The position numbers were made by a program, and so were the translations under genes. Shown in pieces: positions 23,876 through 31,546 of a DNA stretch of 48,681 bases; positions within the stretch are counted from its first letter, which is position 1, and the number at the start of each line of letters is the position of its first letter. The DNA lies in the NCBI GenBank assembly GCA_046153505.1, contig JBJXDT010000090.1, positions 1 to 48,681 of the forward strand. Reading direction: 5' to 3'. The notes beneath the pieces were generated by a model that saw only the letters and a list, made by a program, of their open reading frames with translations, was not told the DNA's origin and did no database searches. This DNA is from JBJXDT01 sp046153505 (GTDB lineage Bacteria > Pseudomonadota > Gammaproteobacteria > Burkholderiales > Methylophilaceae).

Positions 23876-25576
23876 ATGAAAATACAAATGCTAGAATTTA
23901 AAAAAATTACGTTGTCATTACTGGTCTGCTTTGCAAGCATGGCAAGCAACGGTGCTTTGGCCGATAGCAATGCCAGTGTCAAACCCACCATTACAACTGC
24001 AAACGGGGAATTTGTTTACAAATATCTCTTGGGCGAAATCGCTGGGCAACGCGGCGACGTAGTGCTGGCAAGCCAACTGTTTTTAGATTTAGCAAAACAA
24101 ACTCGCGATCCGCGCTTGGCCGAGCGCGCAGCGCGCACTGCCGCTTACGCGCGGCAGCCTGGTTTAGCTTTACAAGCTTCAAAACTATGGGCAGATCTTG
24201 ACCCTGACTCGCTAGAAGCGCAGCAAGCATCTAGTCAATTGCTAGTTGCAAGCGGAAATCTAAAAGAGGCCAAACCGCACATTAAGCAGCTTTTACTAAA
24301 AGAAGAAACGCGCGCAAATGGCTTTTTGTATCTAAACAACTTATTAGAATCGCAAAAAGATAAAAATGAAGTGCTGGATGCGATTAAAGAATTTGCGGCA
24401 CCTTATCCAAAATTGCCAGAAGCGCATTTTGCAGTTGCGCAAGCCGCTTGGATGGCTGACAAACCAGATACCGCTAAAAGTGAGTTGCTTGCCGCTGACA
24501 AACTACGCCCAGCCTGGGAACCCAGTGCACAACTGCAAGCGCAAATGCTACTTAAAGAATCTCCTGGCAAAGCACTCGATTTCTTTAAAAACTTCTTGGC
24601 TAAATATCCTAAATCTGATGAAGTACGCCTGAATTACGCAAAATTGTTAGTTAACCAAAAACGCTTTGCCGAGGCTAAACCAGAATTTGTTAAGCTAAAT
24701 GAAAGCGCAAAAGATAGACCAGAAATCAGCGCTGTAGTCGGTTTACTTTCTTCAGAATCAAACGATTTTGACATGGCGGAAAAATATTATCAGCAAGCGC
24801 TAGACGGCGGATTTAAAGATCCAGAGCAAATTTACCTATATTTAGGCCGCAATTCAGAGCGAAGCAAAAATGATAGTAAGGCTTTGAATTGGTACGACAA
24901 AATCAGCTCTGGCGACCACTTTTTTGAAGGCCGTTTATCTGCAGCGAATGTGATTACCCGCATTAAAAACGTCGATGCCGCAATCAGCATGCTGGATGAA
25001 GTGAATGATTTAACTCCCGAACAGCAAGTGCTTGTTATTCAAACTGAAGCAAACCTGTTGGCACAAGCTAAGCGTAGCCAAGATTCGTTTGATTTAATGG
25101 AAAAAGCGGTAAACAACCTACCTAAAAATCCTGAGCTGATTTACGACTATGCTATGGCAGCGGAGCGCATTGGTAAATACGATCTAATGGAAACACAATT
25201 GCGTGAAGTGATTAAGCTGAAACCAGATTCTGCGGCCGCATACAATGCGCTTGGTTATTCTTTGGCAGACCGTAATGTGCGCCTAAATGAAGCAAAAACA
25301 TTGATTGATACTGCTGTAAAATTATCCCCGAATGATCACTACATGCTAGATAGCCTTGGCTGGGTGCATTATCGTTTAGGCAATTTAAAGCTTGCTGCAG
25401 AATATTTGCGTAAGGCATTTGAAATTCAAGGCGACCCAGAAATCGCTGCACATTTAGGCGAAGTGCTCTGGAAGCAAGGCATGGTTGAGGAAGCCAAAAA
25501 GATTTGGGCAGATGCCTTACTCATCAACCCAGAAAATGATGTTTTGGTCAGTACCGCTAATAAATTTAAATCTTAA
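23876..25576 (+). CDS. Secreted tetratricopeptide repeat protein
   Basis: This 566-residue protein has a signal peptide (about residues 1-29, ending GALA-D) and is otherwise built of helical TPR repeats. The clearest are near the end: the AAAYNALGYSLADRN unit, the DHYMLDSLGWVHYRLGNLKLAAEYLRKA unit (read in two parts) and the HLGEVLWKQGMVEEAKKIW unit. It is likely periplasmic or lipid-anchored by partners and acts as a protein-protein scaffold. In beta-proteobacteria such a TPR gene regularly precedes lolB and ispE, as here (15-base gap to lolB). No specific role is known. ATGs at 23876 and 23888 are both possible starts. Confidence 0.9.
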   Translation: MKIQMLEFKKITLSLLVCFASMASNGALADSNASVKPTITTANGEFVYKYLLGEIAGQRGDVVLASQLFLDLAKQTRDPRLAERAARTAAYARQPGLALQASKLWADLDPDSLEAQQASSQLLVASGNLKEAKPHIKQLLLKEETRANGFLYLNNLLESQKDKNEVLDAIKEFAAPYPKLPEAHFAVAQAAWMADKPDTAKSELLAADKLRPAWEPSAQLQAQMLLKESPGKALDFFKNFLAKYPKSDEVRLNYAKLLVNQKRFAEAKPEFVKLNESAKDRPEISAVVGLLSSESNDFDMAEKYYQQALDGGFKDPEQIYLYLGRNSERSKNDSKALNWYDKISSGDHFFEGRLSAANVITRIKNVDAAISMLDEVNDLTPEQQVLVIQTEANLLAQAKRSQDSFDLMEKAVNNLPKNPELIYDYAMAAERIGKYDLMETQLREVIKLKPDSAAAYNALGYSLADRNVRLNEAKTLIDTAVKLSPNDHYMLDSLGWVHYRLGNLKLAAEYLRKAFEIQGDPEIAAHLGEVLWKQGMVEEAKKIWADALLINPENDVLVSTANKFKS

Positions 25577-25591
25577 AATACCAATTTCAAT

Positions 25592-26197
25592 TTGCAATTT
25601 AAACGTGTTCTAATCTTATGTTACGCTGTAGCGCTTATTCTAAGCGGCTGCACGAGCGTTCCACCATCGCCCACCACACCTGCCACACAAAACATCAATC
25701 AGCAACACATTGCTAAGCTCGCTCAAATTCAGCACTTTACCCTCAAAGGTCGGCTTGGTGTTGTCACGCAAAAACAAGGATTTTCGGGCGGAATTGATTG
25801 GAAACATACACAAACAAGCGATAATATCGAAGTGTTTTCACCACTTGGTGGAAAAGTTGCAGACATTGCTAAAACGCCAACTGAAGTCACACTCACTACG
25901 CAAGAGAGCCACAGCATTAAAGCAAATGATGCGGAAAGCCTAACTGAGATGACATTAGGCTGGCGTCTGCCACTCACAGGTTTAAGCGACTGGGCGCTGG
26001 GAAAGCCAAGCAAAGGCAAAGTTGATGCTTCAACTTGGGATGAACAAGGCCATTTAACCTTACTCAAACAGGATGGTTGGGATATTAGTTACGAAAACTA
26101 TACCGACAATAATGGCTTTGCCTTGCCAAGCAAAATCGTGCTTAAAAGCGAAAAAGTGAATTTAAAACTGCTGGTAGAAAAGTGGTCTGGGCTATAA
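25592..26197 (+). CDS. lolB: Outer-membrane lipoprotein receptor LolB
   Basis: LolB accepts lipoproteins from the periplasmic carrier LolA and inserts them in the outer membrane; it is itself a lipoprotein. The 201-residue precursor has a signal peptide with lipobox LSGC and lipidated Cys20. The mature protein has the unclosed beta-barrel pattern, with HFTLKGRLGVVTQKQGFSGGIDW and the W-x-I-x-Y-x-N-Y segment near residue 160. The start is TTG at 25592; no in-frame ATG or GTG precedes the signal peptide and no strong ribosome site is visible, so coupling to the TPR gene 15 bases upstream is likely. Confidence 0.92.
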   Translation: MQFKRVLILCYAVALILSGCTSVPPSPTTPATQNINQQHIAKLAQIQHFTLKGRLGVVTQKQGFSGGIDWKHTQTSDNIEVFSPLGGKVADIAKTPTEVTLTTQESHSIKANDAESLTEMTLGWRLPLTGLSDWALGKPSKGKVDASTWDEQGHLTLLKQDGWDISYENYTDNNGFALPSKIVLKSEKVNLKLLVEKWSGL

Positions 26198-26207
26198 AAT
26201 TCAGACT

Positions 26208-27059
26208 ATGCAAGGATTTCAATCTTTTCTAGCACCTGCGAAAATCAACCTATTTTTGCACATCACTGGTGAGCGAGCCGATGGTTATCACACGCTGCAA
26301 AGCGTGTTTCAATTACTAGATTTTTACGACACGATTCACATCAAACCCACACAAAATGGTGAAATTAAGCGCGTAAATGAAATATATGGTGTACCAGCGA
26401 ACCATGATCTATGCGCCTTGGCGGCACATAGCTTAAAGCACGAAACGGGTTACAAATTGGGTTGCGAGTATTTTGTAGAAAAGCGCATTCCGATGGGCGG
26501 CGGCTTGGGCGGCGGCAGCTCTGATGCAGCAACAGTTTTGATGGCATTGAATCAGCTCTGGCAGCTTAACTTAAGTCGTGAAAAGCTGATGCAAATTGGC
26601 CTGAAGTTAGGCGCTGACGTCCCGATTTTTATTTTCGGGCAAAATGCTTGGGCAGAAGGAATTGGCGAAATCCTTAGTGCAATTGATTTACCCGAACAGT
26701 ATTATGCCGTTTTAACGCCCGCAGTACATGTCTCTACCGCGCAAGTATTTGCCAATTCAACATTGACAAAAGACACGAAACCATTGAAAATAGCGGACTT
26801 TTCAAACAGCGCATATTCTAATCAGTTTAGAAATGACCTTGAAAACGTGGTAAGTAAAGAATTTCCAGCAGTTGCATCCACTATAATATGGCTAAATCAA
26901 TTTGGTCAAGCGCGCATGAGCGGATCGGGTGCATCTGTTTTTGTAGCGGTTGGTTCTGAAAACAAAGCGAATGAAATTATTGCGCAAAAGCCCGCGAACA
27001 ACAGCGGCTTTGTGGCAAAAAGCTTAAACAAGCATCCTTTGTTTGAATTAACCAAATAG
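26208..27059 (+). CDS. ispE: 4-diphosphocytidyl-2-C-methyl-D-erythritol kinase
   Basis: IspE phosphorylates the 2-hydroxyl of CDP-methylerythritol in the MEP pathway of isoprenoid synthesis. This 283-residue GHMP kinase has the opening APAKINLFLHITGERADGYH, the ATP-binding glycine-rich motif PMGGGLGGGSSDA near residues 96-108, and the C-terminal MSGSGASVFVA motif. Length matches E. coli (283). TATAAAAT lies just upstream and no ribosome site is visible, so a leaderless transcript is possible in addition to readthrough from lolB. tRNA-Gln and prs follow, an arrangement conserved in many beta- and gamma-proteobacteria. Confidence 0.96.
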   Translation: MQGFQSFLAPAKINLFLHITGERADGYHTLQSVFQLLDFYDTIHIKPTQNGEIKRVNEIYGVPANHDLCALAAHSLKHETGYKLGCEYFVEKRIPMGGGLGGGSSDAATVLMALNQLWQLNLSREKLMQIGLKLGADVPIFIFGQNAWAEGIGEILSAIDLPEQYYAVLTPAVHVSTAQVFANSTLTKDTKPLKIADFSNSAYSNQFRNDLENVVSKEFPAVASTIIWLNQFGQARMSGSGASVFVAVGSENKANEIIAQKPANNSGFVAKSLNKHPLFELTK

Positions 27060-27064
27060 TTTTT

Positions 27065-27141
27065 TGGGGAGTCGCCAAGCTGGTTAAGGCACCGGATTTT
27101 GATTCCGGCATGCGAAGGTTCGAATCCTTCCTCCCCAGCCA
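27065..27141 (+). tRNA. tRNA-Gln (anticodon TTG)
   Basis: The cloverleaf is complete: acceptor TGGGGAG (27065-27071) with CTCCCCA (27131-27137), D arm 27074-27090, anticodon stem CCGGA/TCCGG around loop TTTTGAT with anticodon TTG, a T arm GAAGG-TTCGAAT-CCTTC, discriminator G and an encoded CCA. It lies five bases after ispE and 29 bases before prs, so it is probably cut out of a longer ispE-prs transcript. Confidence 0.97.
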
Positions 27142-27170
27142 AGTTTTTAAAAGATGAAAAGGATGCAGCG

Positions 27171-28121
27171 GTGGCCAACGGTAGCATGATGGTGTTTACA
27201 GGTAATGCCAACCCAGTGTTAGCGCAGGAAGTCGCAACGCATCTGGGCATTGAACTTGGCCGCGCTGATGTAGGTCGCTTTTCTGATGGCGAAGTGATGC
27301 TGGAGTTGTTGGAAAATGTGCGAGGTCGCGATGTATTTATCTTACAATCGACCAGCTTTCCTACCAATGATAATTTGATGGAAGTGATGGCGATGGTAGA
27401 TGCGTTACGCCGCTCTTCCGCCGCTAGAATTACCGCTGCTATCCCCTATTTTGGCTATTCTCGGCAAGATCGTCGCCCGCGTTCGGCGCGTGTTGCAATC
27501 ACAGCAAAAGTGGTCGCAAACATGCTAACAAGCGTAGGCGTAAACCGTTTGCTGACAATGGATTTGCACTCTGACCAAATTCAGGGGTTTTTTGATATAC
27601 CAGTAGATAACATCTACGCAACGCCATTGTTGTTGGACGATTTAGCGAAACAGAACCATGGTGAATTAGTCGTGGTTTCGCCAGATGTTGGTGGTGTAGT
27701 GCGTGCACGCGCAGCCGCTAAGCAGCTAAACTCAGATTTAGCGATTATTGATAAACGCCGACCTAAACCAAATGTGGCGAAGGTAATGAACATTATTGGC
27801 GATGTAAAAGGCCGCACCTGCGTCATTATGGATGACATGGTGGACACCGCAAATACACTTTGCGAAGCGGCTGCCGCCTTAAAAAATCAAGGCGCTTTAA
27901 AAGTGTTGGCTTATGCGACGCACCCCGTTTTATCGGGTAATGCTGCAGAACGAATTCAGGGTTCGGCACTGGATGAAGTGGTGGTAACAAACACGATTCC
28001 ACTGAATGATGCGTCAAGAAATTGTAAAAAAATTCGCCAGCTAAGTGCGGCGGGTTTATTAGCAGAGACTATTAAACGGATTAGCCAAGAAGAATCTGTT
28101 TCTTCTCTATTTTTAGATTAG
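27171..28121 (+). CDS. prs: Ribose-phosphate pyrophosphokinase (PRPP synthase)
   Basis: Prs transfers pyrophosphate from ATP to ribose-5-phosphate, making PRPP for nucleotide, His, Trp and NAD synthesis. The chosen start is GTG 27171, seven bases after AAAAGGA, giving 316 residues (usual length about 315) and an N-terminus MANGSMMVFTGNANP. The frame can be extended upstream only into the tRNA gene, and the first ATG (27186) lies further from the ribosome site. Motifs are PYFGYSRQDRR, DLHSDQIQGFFDIPVDN and the PRPP loop DDMVDTANT. It sits between tRNA-Gln and rplY. Confidence 0.96.
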   Translation: MANGSMMVFTGNANPVLAQEVATHLGIELGRADVGRFSDGEVMLELLENVRGRDVFILQSTSFPTNDNLMEVMAMVDALRRSSAARITAAIPYFGYSRQDRRPRSARVAITAKVVANMLTSVGVNRLLTMDLHSDQIQGFFDIPVDNIYATPLLLDDLAKQNHGELVVVSPDVGGVVRARAAAKQLNSDLAIIDKRRPKPNVAKVMNIIGDVKGRTCVIMDDMVDTANTLCEAAAALKNQGALKVLAYATHPVLSGNAAERIQGSALDEVVVTNTIPLNDASRNCKKIRQLSAAGLLAETIKRISQEESVSSLFLD

Positions 28122-28184
28122 TTTTAACCCTGCAAGCTGGTCGCGGCGAGCAGATTTTATGTAGTACCCTTTTAGGAGCAACAA

Positions 28185-28835
28185 ATGAGTATCGAAATTA
28201 TTGCAGTAACACGTAGTGCGAAAGGTACGGGTGCGAGCCGCCGTCTTCGTCACGCCGGCAGTGTGCCAGGTGTGGTGTATGGTGGTGGCAAGGACGCCGT
28301 AACAATTGAGTTAAATACAAAAGCATTGTTTATGGAGTTTCGTCACGAAGCTTTCCATGCGTCAATTTTAACGCTGAACTTAGATGGCAAAAAAGAAGAC
28401 GTTTTGTTGCGCGATTATCAAATGCATCCAGTGCGTAACACCATTCAACATATTGATTTTCAACGCGTAAATGCCAATGAGAAAATTCACGTTCGCGTGC
28501 CGTTCCACTTCTTAAACGAAGATACAGCGCCGGGCGTAAAAATTGGTGGCGGCATTGTGGCGCACATCATGACAGAAGCCGAAGTAAGCTGCTTGCCGAA
28601 AGACTTGCCAGAGTTTATCGAAGTTAACTTAGGTGCATTAGAGCTAGGCGAATCTATTCACTTGTCACAAATCACCTTGGCAAAAGGCGTGGAATTTGTG
28701 CAATTGGCACATGAAAACGACGCGGCAGTTGCAGCAATTGCTAAAACACGTGGCGGCATATCTGAGGATGACGAGGCTGCACCGGCCGCTGACGCGCCTG
28801 CAGCAACAGCCGCTGACGAACCAAAAGCTGAGTAA
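28185..28835 (+). CDS. rplY: 50S ribosomal protein L25 (CTC type)
   Basis: This is the long, two-domain L25/CTC (general stress protein) form that binds 5S rRNA. Residues 1-95 are the L25 RNA-binding domain (RSAKGTGASRRLRHAG, VPGVVYGG, DVLLRDYQMHPV) and 96-185 the CTC beta domain. The last 30 residues are acidic and alanine-rich, as is common in this form. The protein has 216 residues. AGGAG precedes the ATG at good spacing. prs-rplY-pth is a widely conserved order; a terminator lies between rplY and pth here. Confidence 0.96.
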   Translation: MSIEIIAVTRSAKGTGASRRLRHAGSVPGVVYGGGKDAVTIELNTKALFMEFRHEAFHASILTLNLDGKKEDVLLRDYQMHPVRNTIQHIDFQRVNANEKIHVRVPFHFLNEDTAPGVKIGGGIVAHIMTEAEVSCLPKDLPEFIEVNLGALELGESIHLSQITLAKGVEFVQLAHENDAAVAAIAKTRGGISEDDEAAPAADAPAATAADEPKAE

Positions 28836-28852
28836 TTTATTCGCAATAAATC

Positions 28853-28886
28853 ACGCGCGTTCTTTAACAAGGGCGCGCGTTTTTAT
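28853..28886 (+). terminator. Rho-independent terminator after rplY
   Basis: ACGCGCG (28853-28859) pairs with CGCGCGT (28874-28880), extended inward by further pairs around TAAC, then a T-run. It partly separates rplY from pth, for which a promoter overlaps its loop. Confidence 0.8.
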
Positions 28887-28893
28887 TTATACT
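28864..28893 (+). promoter_or_regulatory. Promoter of pth with leaderless geometry
   Basis: TTAACA (28864-28869) and TATACT (28888-28893) are 18 bases apart, a good sigma-70 promoter. The pth ATG begins six bases after the -10 and has no ribosome site. The -35 sits in the loop of the rplY terminator. Confidence 0.5.
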
Positions 28894-28899
28894 TAGCGC

Positions 28900-29466
28900 A
28901 TGCATACCATTAAACTCATTGTTGGCTTGGGAAATCCAGGCGAAAAATACGAAAAAACCCGCCACAATGCAGGCTTTTGGTTTGTTGATTTAATTGCAGC
29001 GCAAAATGGCAGCAAACTCACACTAGATGCCAAAATATTTGGCATGGTAGGTAAATTAAATGCCGAAACTTGGCTACTAAAGCCAACTACATTTATGAAC
29101 GCCAGTGGCAAAGCGGTTGTAGCATTGGCTAATTATTACAAAATTTTGCCGAGTGAAATTTTAGTTGTTCACGATGAGCTCGATTTACCTGCGGGCACTG
29201 CTAAACTGAAATTTGGTGGCGGGCACGGCGGGCACAATGGCTTGCGAGATATTCACGCAGCGCTAGGTACAGCCGATTATTGGCGACTACGCCTGGGTAT
29301 AGACCACCCGGGCGACAAGAACGAAGTAATAAATTATGTATTAAAAGCACCTACAAAGTCAGAAAGCGATGCCCTACAAGCTAGTATCAATGCGGCTTGT
29401 GGCGTGGTCGATTTTCTGTTAAAGGGTGAATTTGAAAGTGCAATGCAAAAATTGCACACAAAATAA
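28900..29466 (+). CDS. pth: Peptidyl-tRNA hydrolase
   Basis: Pth releases tRNA from peptidyl-tRNAs that fall off the ribosome. The 188-residue protein shows the family opening KLIVGLGNPGEKYEKTRHN, containing the catalytic His, then KPTTFMNASGKAV, VVHDELDLPAG, and GGHNGLRDIHAALG. Length is typical (E. coli 194). The ATG lies six bases after a TATACT box without a Shine-Dalgarno sequence. It belongs to the prs-rplY-pth-ychF group. Confidence 0.97.
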   Translation: MHTIKLIVGLGNPGEKYEKTRHNAGFWFVDLIAAQNGSKLTLDAKIFGMVGKLNAETWLLKPTTFMNASGKAVVALANYYKILPSEILVVHDELDLPAGTAKLKFGGGHGGHNGLRDIHAALGTADYWRLRLGIDHPGDKNEVINYVLKAPTKSESDALQASINAACGVVDFLLKGEFESAMQKLHTK

Positions 29467-29507
29467 GCAAAATAAATTTGCACCTTTCATTTTTCCTCCT
29501 GTATTTT

Positions 29508-29600
29508 TGGCGAGTACAAGGTGACAAAGATGAACTGCTGAAGACAGTATAATAAGTACGGTTAGGCAGTGAAGATGCAGGCAACAAAGTAATCGTCAAA
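29508..29600 (+). repeat. Possible dispersed intergenic repeat remnant between pth and ychF
   Basis: The 153-base gap between pth and ychF contains ACAAGGTGACAAAG, then GAAGACAGTATAATAAGTACGG and AGGCAGTGAAGATGCAGG (each read separately). From memory this resembles an intergenic repeat common in Neisseria that has AAGGCGACGAAG, GACAGTACAAATAGTACGG and AAGGCGAGGCAACGC. The identification is tentative. It contains a TATAAT at 29548-29553 that may serve ychF. Confidence 0.3.
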
Positions 29601-29619
29601 AAGACAGACTGGAAAAATT

Positions 29620-30705
29620 ATGCAATGTGGAATTGTTGGGTTACCGAATGTGGGTAAAAGTACACTATTTAACGCCATTACCAAAGCGGGTATTGCAGCA
29701 GAAAACTACCCTTTCTGTACCATTGAGCCTAACGTCGGCATTGTGGAAGTGCCAGACCCGCGCATGCAGCCGCTGATTGATATTGTTAAACCGCAAAAAG
29801 TGCAGCCTGCAATTGTGGAGTTTGTAGATATTGCAGGCCTTGTGGCTGGCGCATCTAAGGGTGAAGGGCTAGGCAACAAGTTCCTTGCGAACATCCGTGA
29901 GACAGACGCTATTGCGCACGTGGTGCGGTGTTTTGAAGACGGCAACGTGATACACGTGGCGAATAAGATTGATCCACTTTCTGATATTGAAGTAATTAAT
30001 ACAGAGCTTGCTTTGGCCGACATGGAAACGGTCGAAAAAACCATGCAACGCGAAGGCAAAAAAGCCAAAAGTGGCGATAAAGATGCCATTGCGCTCATTA
30101 AAGTACTAGAAAAAGTAGTGCCGTGTTTAGACCAAGCCAAAGCGGTGAGAACGCTGGGCTTAGATGCTGAAGAATTGCAATTACTAAAGCCGTTGTGTTT
30201 GATTACGGTTAAGCCTGTGATGTACCTTGCCAATGTGGATGAAAAAGGCTTTGAAAATAATCCATTTCTAGATAAAGTAGTCGCGCTAGGCAAAGCTGAA
30301 AACGCACCTGTGGTATGCATTTGCGCCAAAATTGAAGGTGAAATTTCAGAGCTTGACGAAGAAGATAAACTGCTATTTTTAAGCGAGCTAGGTCAAGAAG
30401 AACCGGGCTTAAACCGGGTTATCCGCGCCGCATACGATTTACTTGGCCTACAGACTTATTTCACCGCTGGCGTACAAGAAGTTCGCGCTTGGACAGTAAA
30501 AAAAGGCGCCACCGCACCACAAGCCGCAGGCGTGATTCATACCGATTTTGAAAAAGGCTTTATTCGCGCAGAAGTGATTCAATACGATGAATACGTTAAA
30601 AACAAAGGCGAACAAGGCAGCAAAGAAGCTGGCAAAATGCGCCTAGAAGGCAAAGAATACATTGTGCAAGATGGCGATGTGATGCACTTTAGATTTAACG
30701 TTTAG
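29620..30705 (+). CDS. ychF: Redox-responsive ribosome-binding ATPase YchF
   Basis: YchF is an Obg-family P-loop protein that binds ATP and associates with ribosomes; in E. coli it is inhibited or modulated by oxidative stress. The 361-residue protein has GLPNVGKSTLFNAIT at the N-terminus, DIAGLVAGASKGEGLGNKFL as the switch segment, the coiled-coil insert, and a C-terminal TGS domain with YFTAGVQEVRAWTV and the final VQDGDVMHFRFNV. Length matches the family (363). It follows pth as in many proteobacteria, with an intergenic repeat-like stretch between. Confidence 0.97.
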   Translation: MQCGIVGLPNVGKSTLFNAITKAGIAAENYPFCTIEPNVGIVEVPDPRMQPLIDIVKPQKVQPAIVEFVDIAGLVAGASKGEGLGNKFLANIRETDAIAHVVRCFEDGNVIHVANKIDPLSDIEVINTELALADMETVEKTMQREGKKAKSGDKDAIALIKVLEKVVPCLDQAKAVRTLGLDAEELQLLKPLCLITVKPVMYLANVDEKGFENNPFLDKVVALGKAENAPVVCICAKIEGEISELDEEDKLLFLSELGQEEPGLNRVIRAAYDLLGLQTYFTAGVQEVRAWTVKKGATAPQAAGVIHTDFEKGFIRAEVIQYDEYVKNKGEQGSKEAGKMRLEGKEYIVQDGDVMHFRFNV

Positions 30706-30713
30706 AGGTCAAA

Positions 30714-30935
30714 ATGAAAAAACTTTTTTATATTGATTACCCACAAGAGCATGTAGAAGGTCAAGCGCACACTTACCGTTGCGCGTTTTGCAAGCTTATC
30801 ACAACCACCATTAATGGCAGTTTAGAAGGCCACCTACCAACTTGCGAATACCGTATTAAATTAGAAAACGCTGGATTTGAAACAGGTGAATGTGCAAAAA
30901 ATCAGCCTGCCAATATAACGGATGAGGCCGATTAG
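30714..30935 (+). CDS. Small cysteine-containing protein, unknown function
   Basis: I do not recognise this 73-residue protein. It has CAFC at residues 23-26 and further Cys at 43 and 59, so a CxxC...(H)xxxC metal site is possible (CAFCKL ... GHLPTCEYR). There is no signal peptide or membrane helix. It begins eight bases after ychF and should be co-transcribed. Position directly behind ychF and the conserved-looking Cys/His layout support a real gene, possibly a small zinc-binding protein. Confidence 0.7.
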   Translation: MKKLFYIDYPQEHVEGQAHTYRCAFCKLITTTINGSLEGHLPTCEYRIKLENAGFETGECAKNQPANITDEAD

Positions 30936-31042
30936 CGCTTTAAAAAGCTAAGCTAGCACTTTATAAAACATGTTATGTTTATTTTGTAATTTTTTTGAGA
31001 ATTTTTCACATAAAATATACTTGATAAGTATAGGAGATTAGA

Positions 31043-31435
31043 ATGACCAAGAAAATAATAGCGATTACCCTCACAATTCTTTTTACAAGCGGAAGTGGAC
31101 TCGCCTTAGCGAAAAATGACAGGCAAGACAAAGGTCACAGAGAATCACACACCAACAGTCACAGAGAAGCCAACAGCAACGGGCGCGACGCCGAAGACCG
31201 CGATAAAGGACAAGAACGTGCTAAAGATCGCCGCAGTGAGGAAGGTGCAGAACATCAAAATGCTGACGGTCAAAAACATGAAAATGATGATAACAGCATG
31301 GAAACGCATGACAAAGTAAAAGACGAAGCACAGTCAAGCGGAGTAAAAACTGAAAAGAAAATGGAAAAGCGCCGTAATAAGACTGAACGTAAAGCCCGTA
31401 AAGCACGCAAAGAACAAGAAGTTCAAGCAAATTAA
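31043..31435 (+). CDS. Secreted, highly charged low-complexity protein
   Basis: This 130-residue protein starts with a good signal peptide (residues 1-23, ending LALA). The rest is hydrophilic and highly charged: Glu/Asp/His/Asn-rich in the middle (RESHTNSHREANSNGRD type) and Lys/Arg-rich at the end (KMEKRRNKTERKARKARKEQ). It has no cysteines and is likely disordered. AGGAGA lies before the ATG, and a strong terminator follows, so it is a single-gene unit. The function is unknown; cation or nucleic-acid binding in the periplasm would be speculation. Confidence 0.7.
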   Translation: MTKKIIAITLTILFTSGSGLALAKNDRQDKGHRESHTNSHREANSNGRDAEDRDKGQERAKDRRSEEGAEHQNADGQKHENDDNSMETHDKVKDEAQSSGVKTEKKMEKRRNKTERKARKARKEQEVQAN

Positions 31436-31449
31436 AGCATTTTTTAATT

Positions 31450-31485
31450 CATAAAAACCACATCATTTAGATGTGGTTTTTATGT
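31450..31485 (+). terminator. Rho-independent terminator
   Basis: CATAAAAACCACATC (31450-31464) and GATGTGGTTTTTATG (31470-31484) form a perfect 15-base stem with a five-base loop; the T-run is part of the 3' arm. It ends the charged secreted protein gene. Confidence 0.88.
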
Positions 31486-31546
31486 TTTGCGGTAGTCATT
31501 CACTTGCATTACGCGTAGCATACTCTTTTATATTAAAGGAATGCAC

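Noticed and set aside
27099..27170. ATG inside tRNA-Gln as prs start
   Set aside because: It would translate the tRNA gene; the GTG at 27171 has a ribosome site and gives the family length.
29387..29599. 70-codon minus-strand frame between pth and ychF
   Set aside because: It spans the pth end and the repeat-like intergenic sequence; no ribosome site or family resemblance. Frames like this are common inside intergenic repeats.
29706..30329. Open frame of 207 codons on the minus strand
   Set aside because: Antisense shadow of ychF, whose motifs are intact on the plus strand.
31541..31546. Upstream ATG as SDR start
   Set aside because: It directly abuts AAAGGA with no spacing; ATG 31547 has a six-base spacing.
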